Source of the DNA: Halomonas korlensis
GTDB taxonomy: Bacteria; Pseudomonadota; Gammaproteobacteria; Pseudomonadales; Halomonadaceae
Reading direction: 5' to 3'
Assembly (NCBI RefSeq): GCF_900116705.1
Contig: NZ_FPBP01000001.1
Location: 372,001 to 436,000, forward strand
Length of the DNA: 64,000 nucleotides
The notes beneath the pieces were generated by a model. It was not told where the DNA came from, did not search any database, and saw only the letters and a program-made list of their open reading frames with translations. A program made the translations under genes and the position numbers. Positions 1-11,256 of the stretch are shown in pieces. Every line of letters starts with the position of its first letter. The stretch's first letter is position 1.

Positions 1-2
1 TC

Positions 3-44
3 ACGACCATTCTGCTGCTGAAACCTCTCGGAATGCTGGCATAA
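3..44 (+). CDS. Possible C-terminal tail of an upstream gene (partial)
   Basis: A short open frame enters from the left edge and stops at 42-44. It reads as hydrophobic residues followed by a Lys-Pro-Leu-Gly turn, which would suit the last transmembrane helix of a membrane protein such as a polysaccharide flippase or polymerase. Fourteen codons cannot identify a family. The next gene on the same strand starts 166 bases later. A second frame is also open to position 88, so this choice is weak. Confidence 0.22.
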   Translation, partial: TTILLLKPLGMLA

Positions 45-210
45 CGCCGAAGGCAGCGCAGCATAGGCGGCTTATAAAGTCGGATTAGGTTTTTAGCTTT
101 TTCCGTCCACTTTCCTGCTTTTTTTTTCGTAAAGAACGAAGCCATTTGGTTGAAGTTATTCGAGAATTTTCAGGGGGCACCGACTGTGTAAATATGTAAC
201 GCTTCGTGTC

Positions 211-1143
211 ATGGGGAGCCACACCCATCCTTGTCACGATTATAGCGACCTGTATGAGACGTTCATGATTGGATATCGGTACTTTCGTAACAACGAGGTT
301 TTATGGCGTAAGCACCTTGGCACGTTGCTACCTCTATCGATGCCCCATTGTGATGCCGGCGTCAGCCCCTCAAGGGCCATGGTTCTCCTGGCGATCCACC
401 GTGCCTATCTGATCCGCTGGGAATCTGATTTCGACTGCGAAACCCCGACCGAGTGGTGGCACGTCATCAAATCGGAACCCGAGGAACTCGAGGCCCTGAG
501 CGCCAACACGCGCAGCAAGGTGCGCCGCGGCGACAAGCGATTCCTCGTCGAGCCAGCGTCCCGCAAGCAGATCCTCGAGACGGGGCATGCCGTCTATTGC
601 AAGGCTTACGAGCGCTACGACACCTTCGAGCCGATGATGACACGTGAGGACTTCTGCGAGGCCATCATGGCGCTGCCTGCTGAGACCGAGTTCTGGGTCG
701 TGCGCCACCGCCAGAGCGGCGAGATGGTGGCGTTCAGCGAAAACCTGGTGTCGGATGACGCCTGTTTCTATCTTTCCATCTGGTCAACGCCCGACTCGCT
801 CAGACAGTACGCTTCCTACGCGTTGATCTATCGGATGAACCTGCACTACCTCAACGAGCGAGGCCTGAGATACGTCTCGGACGGCGCTCGGAGCATCAGC
901 CACAACACCGGTATCCATGACTTCCTGATCGAACGCTTCGGCTTTCGCAAGGCCTATGCTCGCCTTCATGTCGTCTACTTCCCGTTGTTGTCTCCCGTGG
1001 TATTCGCCCTCTACCCCTTCCGTCAGCGCATTTCACAAGCACAGGGCCCGCTCTGTCAGAAGGTCAATATCCTGCTCAAGCAGGAAGCAATCCGCCGTTC
1101 CTTCAAACGACATCGCACATCGCAACGCGCGTTGGCCAACTGA
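211..1143 (+). CDS. GNAT-fold acyltransferase-like protein, FemAB/BioF2-like
   Basis: A 310-residue soluble protein that looks like the GNAT/FemAB-like N-acyltransferases often found in exopolysaccharide loci. The clearest mark is the stretch NTRSKVRRGDK at residues 99-109, which resembles the asparagine/arginine-rich loop of this superfamily. An aromatic beta-strand core follows (about residues 155-225) and the C-terminus is basic. The gene is followed by a phosphoglycosyl transferase gene on the same strand, so it may modify a sugar of the glycan made there. The ATG at 211 has no good Shine-Dalgarno site, so the start could be slightly downstream. The acyl donor and acceptor are unknown. 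Confidence 0.6.
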   Translation: MGSHTHPCHDYSDLYETFMIGYRYFRNNEVLWRKHLGTLLPLSMPHCDAGVSPSRAMVLLAIHRAYLIRWESDFDCETPTEWWHVIKSEPEELEALSANTRSKVRRGDKRFLVEPASRKQILETGHAVYCKAYERYDTFEPMMTREDFCEAIMALPAETEFWVVRHRQSGEMVAFSENLVSDDACFYLSIWSTPDSLRQYASYALIYRMNLHYLNERGLRYVSDGARSISHNTGIHDFLIERFGFRKAYARLHVVYFPLLSPVVFALYPFRQRISQAQGPLCQKVNILLKQEAIRRSFKRHRTSQRALAN

Positions 1144-1177
1144 CTCATCCCAGCCCAACGTCACTGGAGCAGGACCC

Positions 1178-1783
1178 ATGAAACTCTTACGTCGCACATC
1201 GCAGAGAAAGAAGAGGGTACTTGATTTTACCCTTGCCGCCATCGGCCTATTGTTGGCCTGGTGGATCATTGCCCTGGCCTGGCTAGCGGCCACCCTCAAC
1301 ACGGGGCGAAATGGCTTTTTCACCCAACGACGGATCGGACGGGGCGGAAAACCCTTCACGCTTGTCAAGATACGCACCATGCGAGACAGCCCCGGCCTCC
1401 ATACCACCGTGACTCGCGCCAACGATCCACGGATCACCCGGGTCGGTCGCCTGCTGCGTCGTACCAAGATCGACGAGCTGCCCCAGCTCTGGAATGTACT
1501 GATCGGCGACATGAGCTTCGTGGGCCCCCGGCCGGATGTCACAGGCTTTGCCGACAACCTGGTGGGGGAGGAGCGGCTATTGTTGCGCGTACGCCCCGGC
1601 ATCACGGGTCCCGCCACGCTCAAGTATCGTGATGAAGAAGAACTGCTCGAGAAGACCGCGGATCCTGAAACCTTTAACCGTCATGTTATCTGGCCAGACA
1701 AGGTGCGCATCAACCTTCATTATGTTCACCAGTGGTCGCTCACGGAGGATTTGAAACACATCTGGCACACCGTGGCGAAATAA
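1178..1783 (+). CDS. Monotopic phosphoglycosyl transferase (sugar transferase)
   Basis: A 201-residue enzyme of the bacterial sugar transferase family, which moves a phospho-sugar from a UDP-sugar to undecaprenyl phosphate and so starts glycan assembly at the inner membrane. Residues 16-40 form the single re-entrant membrane helix. The basic strand KPFTLVKIRTMRD (58-70), the catalytic Asp-Glu pair at 99-100 in DELPQLWNV, the GPRPD loop and the RPGITGPA motif are all present. The frame is open further upstream, but ATG 1178 is preceded by GGAGCAGG at a good distance and gives the compact family length. It overlaps no gene and ends ahead of a hairpin at 1820. The substrate sugar cannot be told. 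Confidence 0.9.
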   Translation: MKLLRRTSQRKKRVLDFTLAAIGLLLAWWIIALAWLAATLNTGRNGFFTQRRIGRGGKPFTLVKIRTMRDSPGLHTTVTRANDPRITRVGRLLRRTKIDELPQLWNVLIGDMSFVGPRPDVTGFADNLVGEERLLLRVRPGITGPATLKYRDEEELLEKTADPETFNRHVIWPDKVRINLHYVHQWSLTEDLKHIWHTVAK

Positions 1784-1819
1784 CAGGGGTGGCAAAACGC
1801 TATAAGCTTAGCCAGCTCG

Positions 1820-1846
1820 ATGGGAGCGAAGACGCGTCGCTCCCAT
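1820..1846. terminator. Hairpin between convergent genes
   Basis: A perfect 10-bp inverted repeat with a 7-base loop lies between the ends of the sugar transferase (+) and ybeL (-). There is no T run on either side, so it may be a weak or Rho-assisted terminator for both strands. Confidence 0.5.
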
Positions 1847-1880
1847 ACACGCGAAACGGCTGATACCCGGGGCCTGCCGA

Positions 1881-2408
1881 CTAGTCTTCCACGCTATCCG
1901 ATGCCCGATAGAAATAACGGTGGCCACACTGGTGGCACGGCTCGATGCGTGTCACGCCCTGAAGCTCGACGATGGCTTCGCAGTGCACGCAGGCCATCCG
2001 GCCGGGAGCTGCCATCTCGCCTTCGCAATAGTCGGCGCGGGCCGCCTCTAGATCTTCCTCGAACTGCTCGCGCTGAATGCTGCTGCGATCAGCAATCGAC
2101 AACAGCGACTCGACGACCTTGCGTGACAGCGCCGACAGGTCGATACCCAGCCATGCCGCCACCCCCTCACCGCCGGCGCTGAGATAGCGACGCATATCCT
2201 TGAGGTCGCGTTCCACCCAGGCGCGCAGCAACGAAAGCTCGTCCTTGGTGAATTCCTCGAGCTCGGCCTCGAACTCCACCGCCTCGTCGAGCTCCTGTTG
2301 CAGATTTTCCCAGGTCAGCTCGTGGGCACCCTCTCGCAACCGGCCAAGCATGCGCGTGTAACTCTCGCGCAGGCGGTGCTCGTGCTGTAAATCCTGCTCA
2401 CGTTTCAT
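1881..2408 (-). CDS. ybeL: YbeL-like zinc-ribbon protein (DUF1451)
   Basis: A 175-residue protein with a long charged, helical N-terminal part (about residues 1-125) and a C-terminal zinc ribbon built from two CxxC pairs, Cys140/Cys143 and Cys158/Cys161. This is the architecture of the E. coli YbeL family, whose role is not established. The position supports the call: in E. coli ybeL also sits divergently beside leuS. The start ATG at 2408 is preceded on its strand by an AAGGAGA-like site. The roughly 210 bases between the two starts should hold both promoters. Confidence 0.85.
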   Translation of the reverse strand: MKREQDLQHEHRLRESYTRMLGRLREGAHELTWENLQQELDEAVEFEAELEEFTKDELSLLRAWVERDLKDMRRYLSAGGEGVAAWLGIDLSALSRKVVESLLSIADRSSIQREQFEEDLEAARADYCEGEMAAPGRMACVHCEAIVELQGVTRIEPCHQCGHRYFYRASDSVED

Positions 2409-2567
2409 GGTCTTCTCCTTTCGGTCGCGGTGCGCGGCAGATGCCGGCCATAGCCGGACCCTGCCGTGCTGGGGTATCCTTGCGTACCATTTAGACTACA
2501 TCTTCTCGGCAGTTCAATGTCTTGACGCTTCACGGGTCAGCACTGAGCCGCCGGGCTTTATCCGTAG

Positions 2568-5204
<2,637 letters not shown>

Positions 5205-5257
5205 GAAGCGATTCCCGGTGACGTCCAAGGTCTGAATGGCCTTCAAGGAGAGCGCTC

Positions 5258-5746
5258 ATGCAACGTCGCACCTTCCTGAACCTTATCCTGGCCGGAAGTG
5301 GCACTTTCGTGCTCGCGGGCTGTGGCTTTCGGCTGCGTGGGGTCGGAAGTCCAATGCTCGCCTTGGAATCGCTCGCCCTTTCGGGGGCTGACAGCGAGCT
5401 CTTGCGCCTTGCCGGCGAGCGGCTCGAGGCGGCAGGAACGCGCCTCGATGACGATGCTGACCTAGTGCTGAACCTGGGTAATGAAATGTTCCGCGAACGC
5501 CAACTCGGCGTGCTGGACAGCGGGACCCAGGAGCGCGAGCTTGAGCTCACCGTCCCCTTCTCGGTGCAACGCCGTGATGGCACCTACCTGCTGGATCAGC
5601 AACGCCTCGAGGTGACGACCAGCTTCACGGTGAGTGAGGACAATCTTCTCTCCAATCAGGACCTGCGCGACGAGGCAATGCAGCAACTGCGCCAGCAAGC
5701 CGTACAACAGCTTCTGGATCGCCTGCGGAGCCTGGCCGAAGAATGA
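5258..5746 (+). CDS. lptE: LPS-assembly lipoprotein LptE
   Basis: Outer-membrane lipoprotein that plugs and helps assemble the LptD barrel through which lipopolysaccharide reaches the cell surface. The 162-residue product starts with a lipoprotein signal peptide ending in the lipobox LAGC (Cys22), followed by GFRLRG, typical of the family's mature N-terminus. The rest is the short alpha/beta LptE domain with a glutamine-rich C-terminal helix. An AAGGAGAG site precedes ATG 5258. It lies 53 bases after leuS and 50 before holA, as in E. coli and Pseudomonas. Confidence 0.95.
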   Translation: MQRRTFLNLILAGSGTFVLAGCGFRLRGVGSPMLALESLALSGADSELLRLAGERLEAAGTRLDDDADLVLNLGNEMFRERQLGVLDSGTQERELELTVPFSVQRRDGTYLLDQQRLEVTTSFTVSEDNLLSNQDLRDEAMQQLRQQAVQQLLDRLRSLAEE

Positions 5747-5796
5747 TTCGCCAAAGCATGAAGAAAGCATGAAGAAAAAGTCATGAAGGAGCGGCC

Positions 5797-6855
5797 ATGA
5801 AGGTCTTTGCCGACAAGCTTCCCGAGGCGCTGGCGAAGACGCTGCCACCGGTGGTGATTGTCGCCGGCGACGAGCCGCTGCAGCATATGGAAGCCTGCGA
5901 TGCCGTGCGTCAGGCCGCGCGTTCCGCCGGTATCGAAGAGCGCGATGTCCTGCCCGTGGAAGCCAATTTTGCCTGGGGGCGCCTCACCGAGGCGGCGGCC
6001 AGCCTGTCGCTATTTGCCTCGCGTCGCCTGATCGAACTGCGCCTCAACGGTAACAGTCTCGGCCAGGAAGGCGCCAAGGCCCTGAAGGAATACGCCGATG
6101 GCCTGAAAGACAGCGAGGATGTGCTGTTGATCGCCATGGGGAAACTCGATTTTCGCCAGCAGAAGAGCGCCTGGTTCCAGGCGTTGGACAAGGCCGGCCT
6201 TTTCGTGCCGGTCTGGCCGGTGGACGCCTCACGCCTGGGCTTCTGGCTGCGCGACCGTGCCCAACGCCATGGCCTCAACCTGGAGCTCGGCGCCGCACGC
6301 CTGCTCGCCGAGCGCACCGAAGGCAACCTGTTGGCCGCCGACCAGGAGCTACAGAAGCTCGCCCTACTGATGCCGCCCGGCGCACGCGTCACGCCTCAGG
6401 AGATTGTCGGGGGGGTAGAAGACAATGCCCGCTACGACGTCTTCGTCCTGGTGGAGGCCTGCTTGAAGGGTGAGCGTGTACGGGTCTCACGCATCATCGA
6501 AGGATTACGAGGGGAAGGCGTCGAGCCACCGATCATGCTCTGGGCATTGACCCGCGAGCTGCGCACCCTGCTCTCGCTGCACCAACACATGGACCAGGGA
6601 CAGAGTTTCGAGCATGCCTGCAAGGCGCAGAAGCCGATGATCTTCGACAAGCGGCGTCCCGCCTACCAGCAGGCACTGGGTCGGCTTCCCGCGAAGCGCT
6701 TGCATAAGCTGCTGCTGTTCGCCCAGCGCCTCGATCTTGCCGTCAAGGGCGCCTCGCCCTTGCCGCTCCACGACGGCCTGCATGACCTTGCCCTGACACT
6801 CGCCGGAGGGCGCGGCCTGTTGGCCGAGCTGCCCTCTTCCTACCGCATCGGCTGA
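5797..6855 (+). CDS. holA: DNA polymerase III delta subunit
   Basis: Delta subunit of the clamp-loader complex; it opens the beta sliding clamp so that it can be loaded on DNA. The 352-residue length fits. The N-terminal region (PPVVIVAGDEPLQHMEA) is the degenerate nucleotide-binding fold of delta. The middle carries the family motifs around ERTEGNLLAADQELQKLAL, and the C-terminal helical collar domain follows. GGAG precedes ATG 5797. Third gene of the leuS-lptE-holA block. Confidence 0.95.
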   Translation: MKVFADKLPEALAKTLPPVVIVAGDEPLQHMEACDAVRQAARSAGIEERDVLPVEANFAWGRLTEAAASLSLFASRRLIELRLNGNSLGQEGAKALKEYADGLKDSEDVLLIAMGKLDFRQQKSAWFQALDKAGLFVPVWPVDASRLGFWLRDRAQRHGLNLELGAARLLAERTEGNLLAADQELQKLALLMPPGARVTPQEIVGGVEDNARYDVFVLVEACLKGERVRVSRIIEGLRGEGVEPPIMLWALTRELRTLLSLHQHMDQGQSFEHACKAQKPMIFDKRRPAYQQALGRLPAKRLHKLLLFAQRLDLAVKGASPLPLHDGLHDLALTLAGGRGLLAELPSSYRIG

Positions 6856-6857
6856 TC

Positions 6858-6871
6858 GCTCCCTCGGGAGC
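6858..6871 (+). terminator. Short GC hairpin after holA
   Basis: GCTCCCTCGGGAGC begins three bases after the holA stop and can form a 5-bp stem with a CTCG tetraloop. There is no T tract, so termination here is only possible. Confidence 0.3.
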
Positions 6872-7049
6872 AGCGGCCTCAGGCTCTCGGCTCGATGTTT
6901 CGATCCTGACGTTGAGGGCCAAGGGTATGAAAGCACATGGCATTTTGGCCTATACTGACATAACCAGCATCGCACCTCTCGCCTCGCTTGAGCGCGACGC
7001 CTGGCATATCGAGAAACCGGAAGCCGAACCAAAAAGAAGGATGAACCTC

Positions 7050-7451
7050 ATGATGAAGAAGATTTGCCGTTTCCTGAGCCCGCTGCTCATCGCCGCGCTG
7101 GTGCTTGGCAGCCTTCCCGTGGTGGCAGCCAGCCAGCCGACGCCGGGAGCCACCCTGATCAGCACCGAGGAAGCATTGAGTGCCGAGCGCGGACAGAGCC
7201 ATCGTGAGCGTATCCACACGATCCTCGCCCGCGATGATGTCCAGGAGCAACTGGTGGCACAGGGCGTTGACCCGGCGGAAGTCGAGGCGCGTGTCGCCGC
7301 CCTCTCGGATGCCGAGGCCGCGCAGATGGCCGACCAGCTTGAAGAGCTTCCCGCCGGTGCCAGCGTTGTCGGTGCGCTGTTTGCGGTCTTCATTATCCTG
7401 CTGGTCACCGATATCCTGGGCCTGACTAACGTCTTCCCCTTCACTCGCTGA
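7050..7451 (+). CDS. PA2779-family small membrane protein
   Basis: A 133-residue protein of the uncharacterised PA2779 family (named after a Pseudomonas aeruginosa locus). It has an N-terminal signal sequence (about residues 1-27), a charged helical middle rich in Glu and Ala (RERIHTILARDDVQEQL), and a C-terminal membrane helix with a glycine/isoleucine core ending in NVFPFTR. The frame is open back to a TTG at 6912, but AAGAAGG nine bases before ATG 7050 and the signal peptide favour this start. The next gene is a PA2778-family cysteine peptidase, the same order as in Pseudomonas, so the two probably work together at the envelope. No activity is known to me. Confidence 0.8.
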   Translation: MMKKICRFLSPLLIAALVLGSLPVVAASQPTPGATLISTEEALSAERGQSHRERIHTILARDDVQEQLVAQGVDPAEVEARVAALSDAEAAQMADQLEELPAGASVVGALFAVFIILLVTDILGLTNVFPFTR

Positions 7452-7490
7452 AGCTGACACAATGTTGACAAGCCGAGTCTGGTACGTCGA

Positions 7491-7520
7491 GAACGCCCGC
7501 GCTGCGGGCGTTCTTGTCTT
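7491..7520 (+). terminator. Intrinsic terminator-like hairpin at the start of the PA2778-like gene
   Basis: A perfect 10-bp stem (GAACGCCCGC / GCGGGCGTTC) with a 3-base loop is followed by TTGTCTT. It lies 40 bases after the PA2779-family stop and just before, or overlapping, the start of the next gene. It looks like a terminator or attenuator rather than coding sequence. Confidence 0.55.
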
Positions 7521-8457
7521 GCGCAAGCGCCTACGAAAAATTCCGCGGCTCCGCTTTGCAGGGCTTTGTCTGATCTTGCTGCTGTTGACCGGCTGTGCCG
7601 CCACGCCGCAACTGGCCGAAACGACGCAGCAGCGACTACCCGAGCGGCTATTGCTCGATGATGTCCCCTTCCATGGCCAACGTGACTATCAATGCGGCCC
7701 GGCGGCGCTTGCCATGGTCCTCAATGCCCAGGGCGTCGAGGTATCAGTCGATGCCCTGATTCCCCAGGTATTCCTGCCCGGCCGCGAAGGCAGTGTGCAG
7801 CCGGAGATGCTGGCCACGGTTCGCCGACATGGGCGCATTCCCTTCGTGATCGAGGGCAATCTCGATACGCTGCTGACCGAAATTGCCGCCGGCCAGCCGG
7901 TCGTCGTGATGCAGAACCTTTCCCTGCCTGCCTGGCCACTCTGGCATTACGCGGTCGCCATCGGCTTCGACCTGGAGGCAGAGGAGTTGATTCTGCACAG
8001 TGGGGAAACACCGCAGCGAATCGAGTCCTTCAAGCGTTTTGATGCGACCTGGGCGCGCAGTGATCGGTGGGCCTTCGTGACCCTGGCTCCCGGAAAACTG
8101 CCTGAAACCATCAATGAAGATACTGCCATAGAGGCGACCACGGCATGGGAACGCCTTCAGGGTGCCGAGGCTTCATTACCCGCCTGGAATGCTATCGTGG
8201 AACGTTTCCCCGGCACTGCCATGGGCCACTTTGCACTCGGCAATGCCCGTCATGCTGTCGGCGATGACGAGGGCGCCATTCACGCCTTCAAACAGGCCGT
8301 GACCAACGACCCGAATCTTGCCGTAGGTTGGCTGAATCTGGGTCTCCTTCATCACGCCAGGGGTGAAAACAGCCAAGCGCAGCGGGCGATACAACAAGCG
8401 GCCGACCTGCCAGGCAAGTGGCAAGCGCATGCCGAGGATGCACTGAATAGACTATAG
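7519..8457 (+). CDS. PA2778-family C39-like cysteine peptidase lipoprotein with TPR domain
   Basis: An envelope lipoprotein. With TTG 7519 as start the product is 312 residues and has an ideal lipoprotein signal: a basic start (MRKRLRKIPRLR), a leucine-rich core and the lipobox LTGC. Next comes a C39-like peptidase domain with the catalytic cysteine in DYQCGPAALAMVL and the histidine in WHYAVAIGF. Two tetratricopeptide-type repeats follow (GHFALGNARHAVGDDEGA and GWLNLGLLHHARGENSQA). The frame is open to ATG 7462, but that start puts a terminator-like hairpin in the coding region and leaves 44 residues before the lipid cysteine. Neither start has a clear ribosome binding site. Probable partner of the PA2779-like gene. 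Substrate unknown. Confidence 0.8.
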   Translation: MRKRLRKIPRLRFAGLCLILLLLTGCAATPQLAETTQQRLPERLLLDDVPFHGQRDYQCGPAALAMVLNAQGVEVSVDALIPQVFLPGREGSVQPEMLATVRRHGRIPFVIEGNLDTLLTEIAAGQPVVVMQNLSLPAWPLWHYAVAIGFDLEAEELILHSGETPQRIESFKRFDATWARSDRWAFVTLAPGKLPETINEDTAIEATTAWERLQGAEASLPAWNAIVERFPGTAMGHFALGNARHAVGDDEGAIHAFKQAVTNDPNLAVGWLNLGLLHHARGENSQAQRAIQQAADLPGKWQAHAEDALNRL

Positions 8458-8467
8458 GAGCCGTTCG

Positions 8468-8893
8468 ATGGCGTATCGGATCATGCTGAAACGTATCTAC
8501 CGGCCTGCCGAACCAGACGATGGCGCTCGGGTATTGGTTGATCGTCTCTGGCCGCGTGGCAAGCGCCGCGAGAGCCTGGCGCTTACCGACTGGTATCGTG
8601 ACGCCTCCCCGTCTCCCGCCCTGCGTCGTCAATATCACCAGCAGGACATCAGTCATGGGGTTTTCGCAGCTCGCTATCGAGGCGAGCTACGCGATCGCCC
8701 TGACTGCCTGATCCCGCTGATGCGCCATGCCCGACTGGGTCCGCTCACGCTGCTGACGGCGGCCCGGGATGTTGATTCATCCCATTTACCCATCCTGCAG
8801 GAGGTCTTGCTCGCTGCACTTCAGCAAGAAGATGCAGACGACCGTGAATCGGCCTCACCACCTTGTTACCTGAGTGTCCTGCCTCGTAAGTAG
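8468..8893 (+). CDS. DUF488 family protein (YeaO-like)
   Basis: A 141-residue cytoplasmic protein of the DUF488/YeaO family, identified by KRIYRPAEPDDGARVLVDRLWPRG near the N-terminus and by LTLLTAARDVDSSHLPIL near the C-terminus. AGGAG lies upstream of ATG 8468, ten bases after the preceding gene, so it may be cotranscribed with it. The family's biochemical role is unknown to me. Its last 28 bases overlap the convergent membrane protein gene. Confidence 0.85.
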   Translation: MAYRIMLKRIYRPAEPDDGARVLVDRLWPRGKRRESLALTDWYRDASPSPALRRQYHQQDISHGVFAARYRGELRDRPDCLIPLMRHARLGPLTLLTAARDVDSSHLPILQEVLLAALQQEDADDRESASPPCYLSVLPRK

Positions 8894-9336
8894 CCGAACA
8901 CATCAAGCATTCCTGTGATGAGCGCCCTGCCACGAATGTAACGGAAGCTCTCACGCCCTGCCGTGATCATCCGCGACGACAGTCCTGCTCGACGATGCCG
9001 TGGTGCGACCACATCGCGCAACGCCAGGTCGTGTGCCCAGGCCAGCCGGACTGCCTCGGCATGGCTTTCCTCCAGTGCCAACTGGCGTATTACCAGTCGC
9101 CGTGGAAAGAAGCAGAGTTCGACACATGTCCAAGCCAACAGGAAGGCGGCCATGCCCCACCACCACTGCCATTCTCCACCTCCCAGCTGCACTATCAGGT
9201 AGAAGAAAAGCGGCGCGAGAAGCCCTCCCCACCATACCTGATGGATTCCCAGGAAGCGGTTCGCTCGTAACATTTCCCTGCGCACCTCACGTGGCGAACG
9301 GGCGATGGGAGGTACGGTCATGGTTATATTGTTCAT
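8866..9336 (-). CDS. Hypothetical two-helix membrane protein
   Basis: A 156-residue protein that I do not recognise. After a basic N-terminus (REVRREMLRANRFLG) there are two hydrophobic segments, about residues 35-51 and 57-77, rich in tryptophan. A charged cytoplasmic tail of some 80 residues with many arginines and histidines follows. It may start at the second methionine (9321). It converges with, and overlaps by 28 bases, the DUF488 gene. Confidence 0.55.
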   Translation of the reverse strand: MNNITMTVPPIARSPREVRREMLRANRFLGIHQVWWGGLLAPLFFYLIVQLGGGEWQWWWGMAAFLLAWTCVELCFFPRRLVIRQLALEESHAEAVRLAWAHDLALRDVVAPRHRRAGLSSRMITAGRESFRYIRGRALITGMLDVFGYLRGRTLR

Positions 9337-9630
9337 CGCTGCACCGCATTATTTGTCTGACCACCATTAATGAGCCCAACACATCACGGCTTGAAAGGTT
9401 CTCGGACAGGAGTACAAAACGCCACAACCACCTTTCAGGAGCCTAGCCGTTACAAAACGGACTCGCCGTATACATAAAGTAACACAAATTCTGAATTTGC
9501 GCTTTTTGATCGACCAGCGCATAAAACTAGCCTAGCGAATTGATGAGGAGACGATGAGAGGAAAGCGAACGGCGAGGGAACAAGCGGTTAAATAAAGGGA
9601 GCAGGCGGCTAAAAGGTGAGAAGCGAGGTC
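9337..9630. other. Gene-free stretch ahead of the structured element
   Basis: No reading frame here has coding character. An 8-bp inverted repeat, TGAAAGGT at 9392-9399 and ACCTTTCA at 9430-9437, and a small hairpin at 9447-9460 (CCGTT/AACGG, loop ACAA) are visible. An AT-rich patch at 9469-9530 could hold a promoter pointing right towards the structured element, but no -35/-10 pair is convincing. Confidence 0.4.
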
Positions 9631-9801
9631 TTCCGATGCCCCGTGGTTAGTCAAGCCGACCCACGCAGGAATCGGGGCGAGTAGAAACTCGCCACTCCTT
9701 TGGTAGTGAGTAAAACGCTGGAAGGGGCGCGGGTGGCTCCATCGGTCCTATCGCAAACCGAGTCGGCCTGCTGACCGTACAACTAGGAGCCTGCCCCTTC
9801 C
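9631..9801 (+). ncRNA. Candidate structured RNA, possibly an orphan HEARO/omega-RNA-like element
   Basis: About 170 bases that fold into a compact multi-stem structure and encode no protein. Compatible stems, by position: 9633-9637/9671-9675 (CCGAT/ATCGG); inside it 9642-9646/9661-9665 (CGTGG/CCACG); 9676-9682/9687-9693 (GGCGAGT/ACTCGCC, loop AGAA); 9694-9698/9702-9707 with one bulge; then a long arm 9720-9728/9793-9801 (GGAAGGGGC/GCCCCTTCC), 9735-9740/9786-9791 (GGCTCC/GGAGCC) and 9743-9747/9773-9777 (CGGTC/GACCG). The stems and unpaired A-rich loops suggest the plus strand. The layout, and phrases such as GTCAAGCCGACC and GCAAACCGAGTCGG, recall the HEARO RNAs that serve IscB nucleases, but this is memory and unverified. 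No IscB or HNH gene lies nearby. It ends 23 bases before the end of ugd. Confidence 0.5.
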
Positions 9802-9824
9802 CACGGTGGCTTAACGCGGATAAT

Positions 9825-11171
9825 TCAGAGCTGGGGAGTCTTCAACGAGTCCCCACGGCCCATAGCGTAGTAGAGCAGACCGGCACGCTTCACTGTCTGC
9901 GGATCGTAAAGGTTGCGACCATCAACGATCACCGGGGTGGCCAGGTTAGACTTGAGCCACTCGAAATCGACCGTACGAAAATCTTTCCATTCTGTGCAGA
10001 TTACCAGTGCGTCGGCCCCTTTCACCGCCTGGATACGGTCGGCCACGAGAGTCAGATCATCACGCTCGCCATAGATCCGGCGACATTCCTTCATTGCCTG
10101 AGGGTCGAAGGCCTGCACCCGGCCCCCGGCGTTCCAGACCGCCTCCATCAGCGTGCGGCTGGGGGCGTCCCGCATGTCGTCGGTGTTGGGTTTGAAGGAC
10201 AGACCCCATAGGGCGATGGTCTTGCCTGTCAGATCCCCATCGAAAACCTGGGAGAGCTTGGTGAAGAGGTTCTTCTTTTGTCGGCGGTTGACGCTCTCAA
10301 CAGCGTTGAGAAGTTCAGCCTGATAGTCCACGTCGGCGGCGGAGCGCGCCAGCGCCTGCACATCCTTGGGGAAACAGGAACCACCGTAGCCGCATCCGGG
10401 ATAGATAAACTGGTAACCGATGCGCGGATCACTGCCGATACCGTGACGCACCTGTTCCACGTCCGCCCCCAGCCGCTCGGCCAGGTTGGCGATCTCGTTC
10501 ATGAAGCTGATCTTGGTGGCCAACATGGCGTTAGCCGCATACTTGGTCAGCTCAGCGGATCGCACATCCATGTACATGAGCTTTTCATGGAGGCGGTTGT
10601 AGGGTGAGTAGCACTCACGCATCAACTCCTTCACCCGCTCCGAATCGGTGCCCACCACGATGCGAGCCCCGTAGGTAAAATCCTCGATGGCCGCGCCTTC
10701 CTTGAGAAACTCCGGATTGGAGCAGACATCGAAGTCGATCGTTTCACCACGTGCCTCGAGGGCATTGGCCACCGCGGCATGAACCCGGTCGGCGGTGCCG
10801 ACCGGTACCGTCGATTTGTCGACAACCACCTTGTATTCGTTCATATGCCGACCGATGGTGTCGGCCACCGCCAGCACATACTGGAGGTCGGCGCTGCCGT
10901 CCTCGTCCGGTGGCGTACCCACCGCGATGAACTGCAGGGTACCGAAAGCCACTGCCTCGGCCGGGTCGGTGGTGAATTGAAGGCGTCCATTGGCGACATT
11001 GCTCTTCACCATGCTTTCGATTCCCGGCTCATAGATGGGAATCTCGCCATCACGCAACCTAGCGATCTTGTCGGCATCCACATCCATGCACAACACGTCG
11101 TGGCCCACATCGGCCAGGCAGGTACCGGTCACCAACCCGACATACCCCGTTCCGAAAATTGTGATCTTCAT
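9825..11171 (-). CDS. ugd: UDP-glucose 6-dehydrogenase
   Basis: Oxidises UDP-glucose to UDP-glucuronate with NAD+, giving an acidic precursor for capsule and exopolysaccharide. The 448-residue protein begins with the Rossmann motif [10 protein letters not shown], has SNPEFLKEG near residue 151, and carries the catalytic cysteine Cys266 in [12 protein letters not shown]. The C-terminal UDP-binding domain has the expected [18 protein letters not shown]. It lies 85 bases downstream of the epimerase-like gene on the same strand and probably shares its transcript. UDP-glucuronate from this enzyme is the likely substrate of that neighbour. Confidence 0.97.
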   Translation of the reverse strand: MKITIFGTGYVGLVTGTCLADVGHDVLCMDVDADKIARLRDGEIPIYEPGIESMVKSNVANGRLQFTTDPAEAVAFGTLQFIAVGTPPDEDGSADLQYVLAVADTIGRHMNEYKVVVDKSTVPVGTADRVHAAVANALEARGETIDFDVCSNPEFLKEGAAIEDFTYGARIVVGTDSERVKELMRECYSPYNRLHEKLMYMDVRSAELTKYAANAMLATKISFMNEIANLAERLGADVEQVRHGIGSDPRIGYQFIYPGCGYGGSCFPKDVQALARSAADVDYQAELLNAVESVNRRQKKNLFTKLSQVFDGDLTGKTIALWGLSFKPNTDDMRDAPSRTLMEAVWNAGGRVQAFDPQAMKECRRIYGERDDLTLVADRIQAVKGADALVICTEWKDFRTVDFEWLKSNLATPVIVDGRNLYDPQTVKRAGLLYYAMGRGDSLKTPQL

Positions 11172-11256
11172 TACCTGTCTCCCGATATAGCCAGTTCAAA
11201 CATCAATATTTACGTTGTAGGTATTGGCCTCGACCCTCGCCGCAGACCTCGACCTC

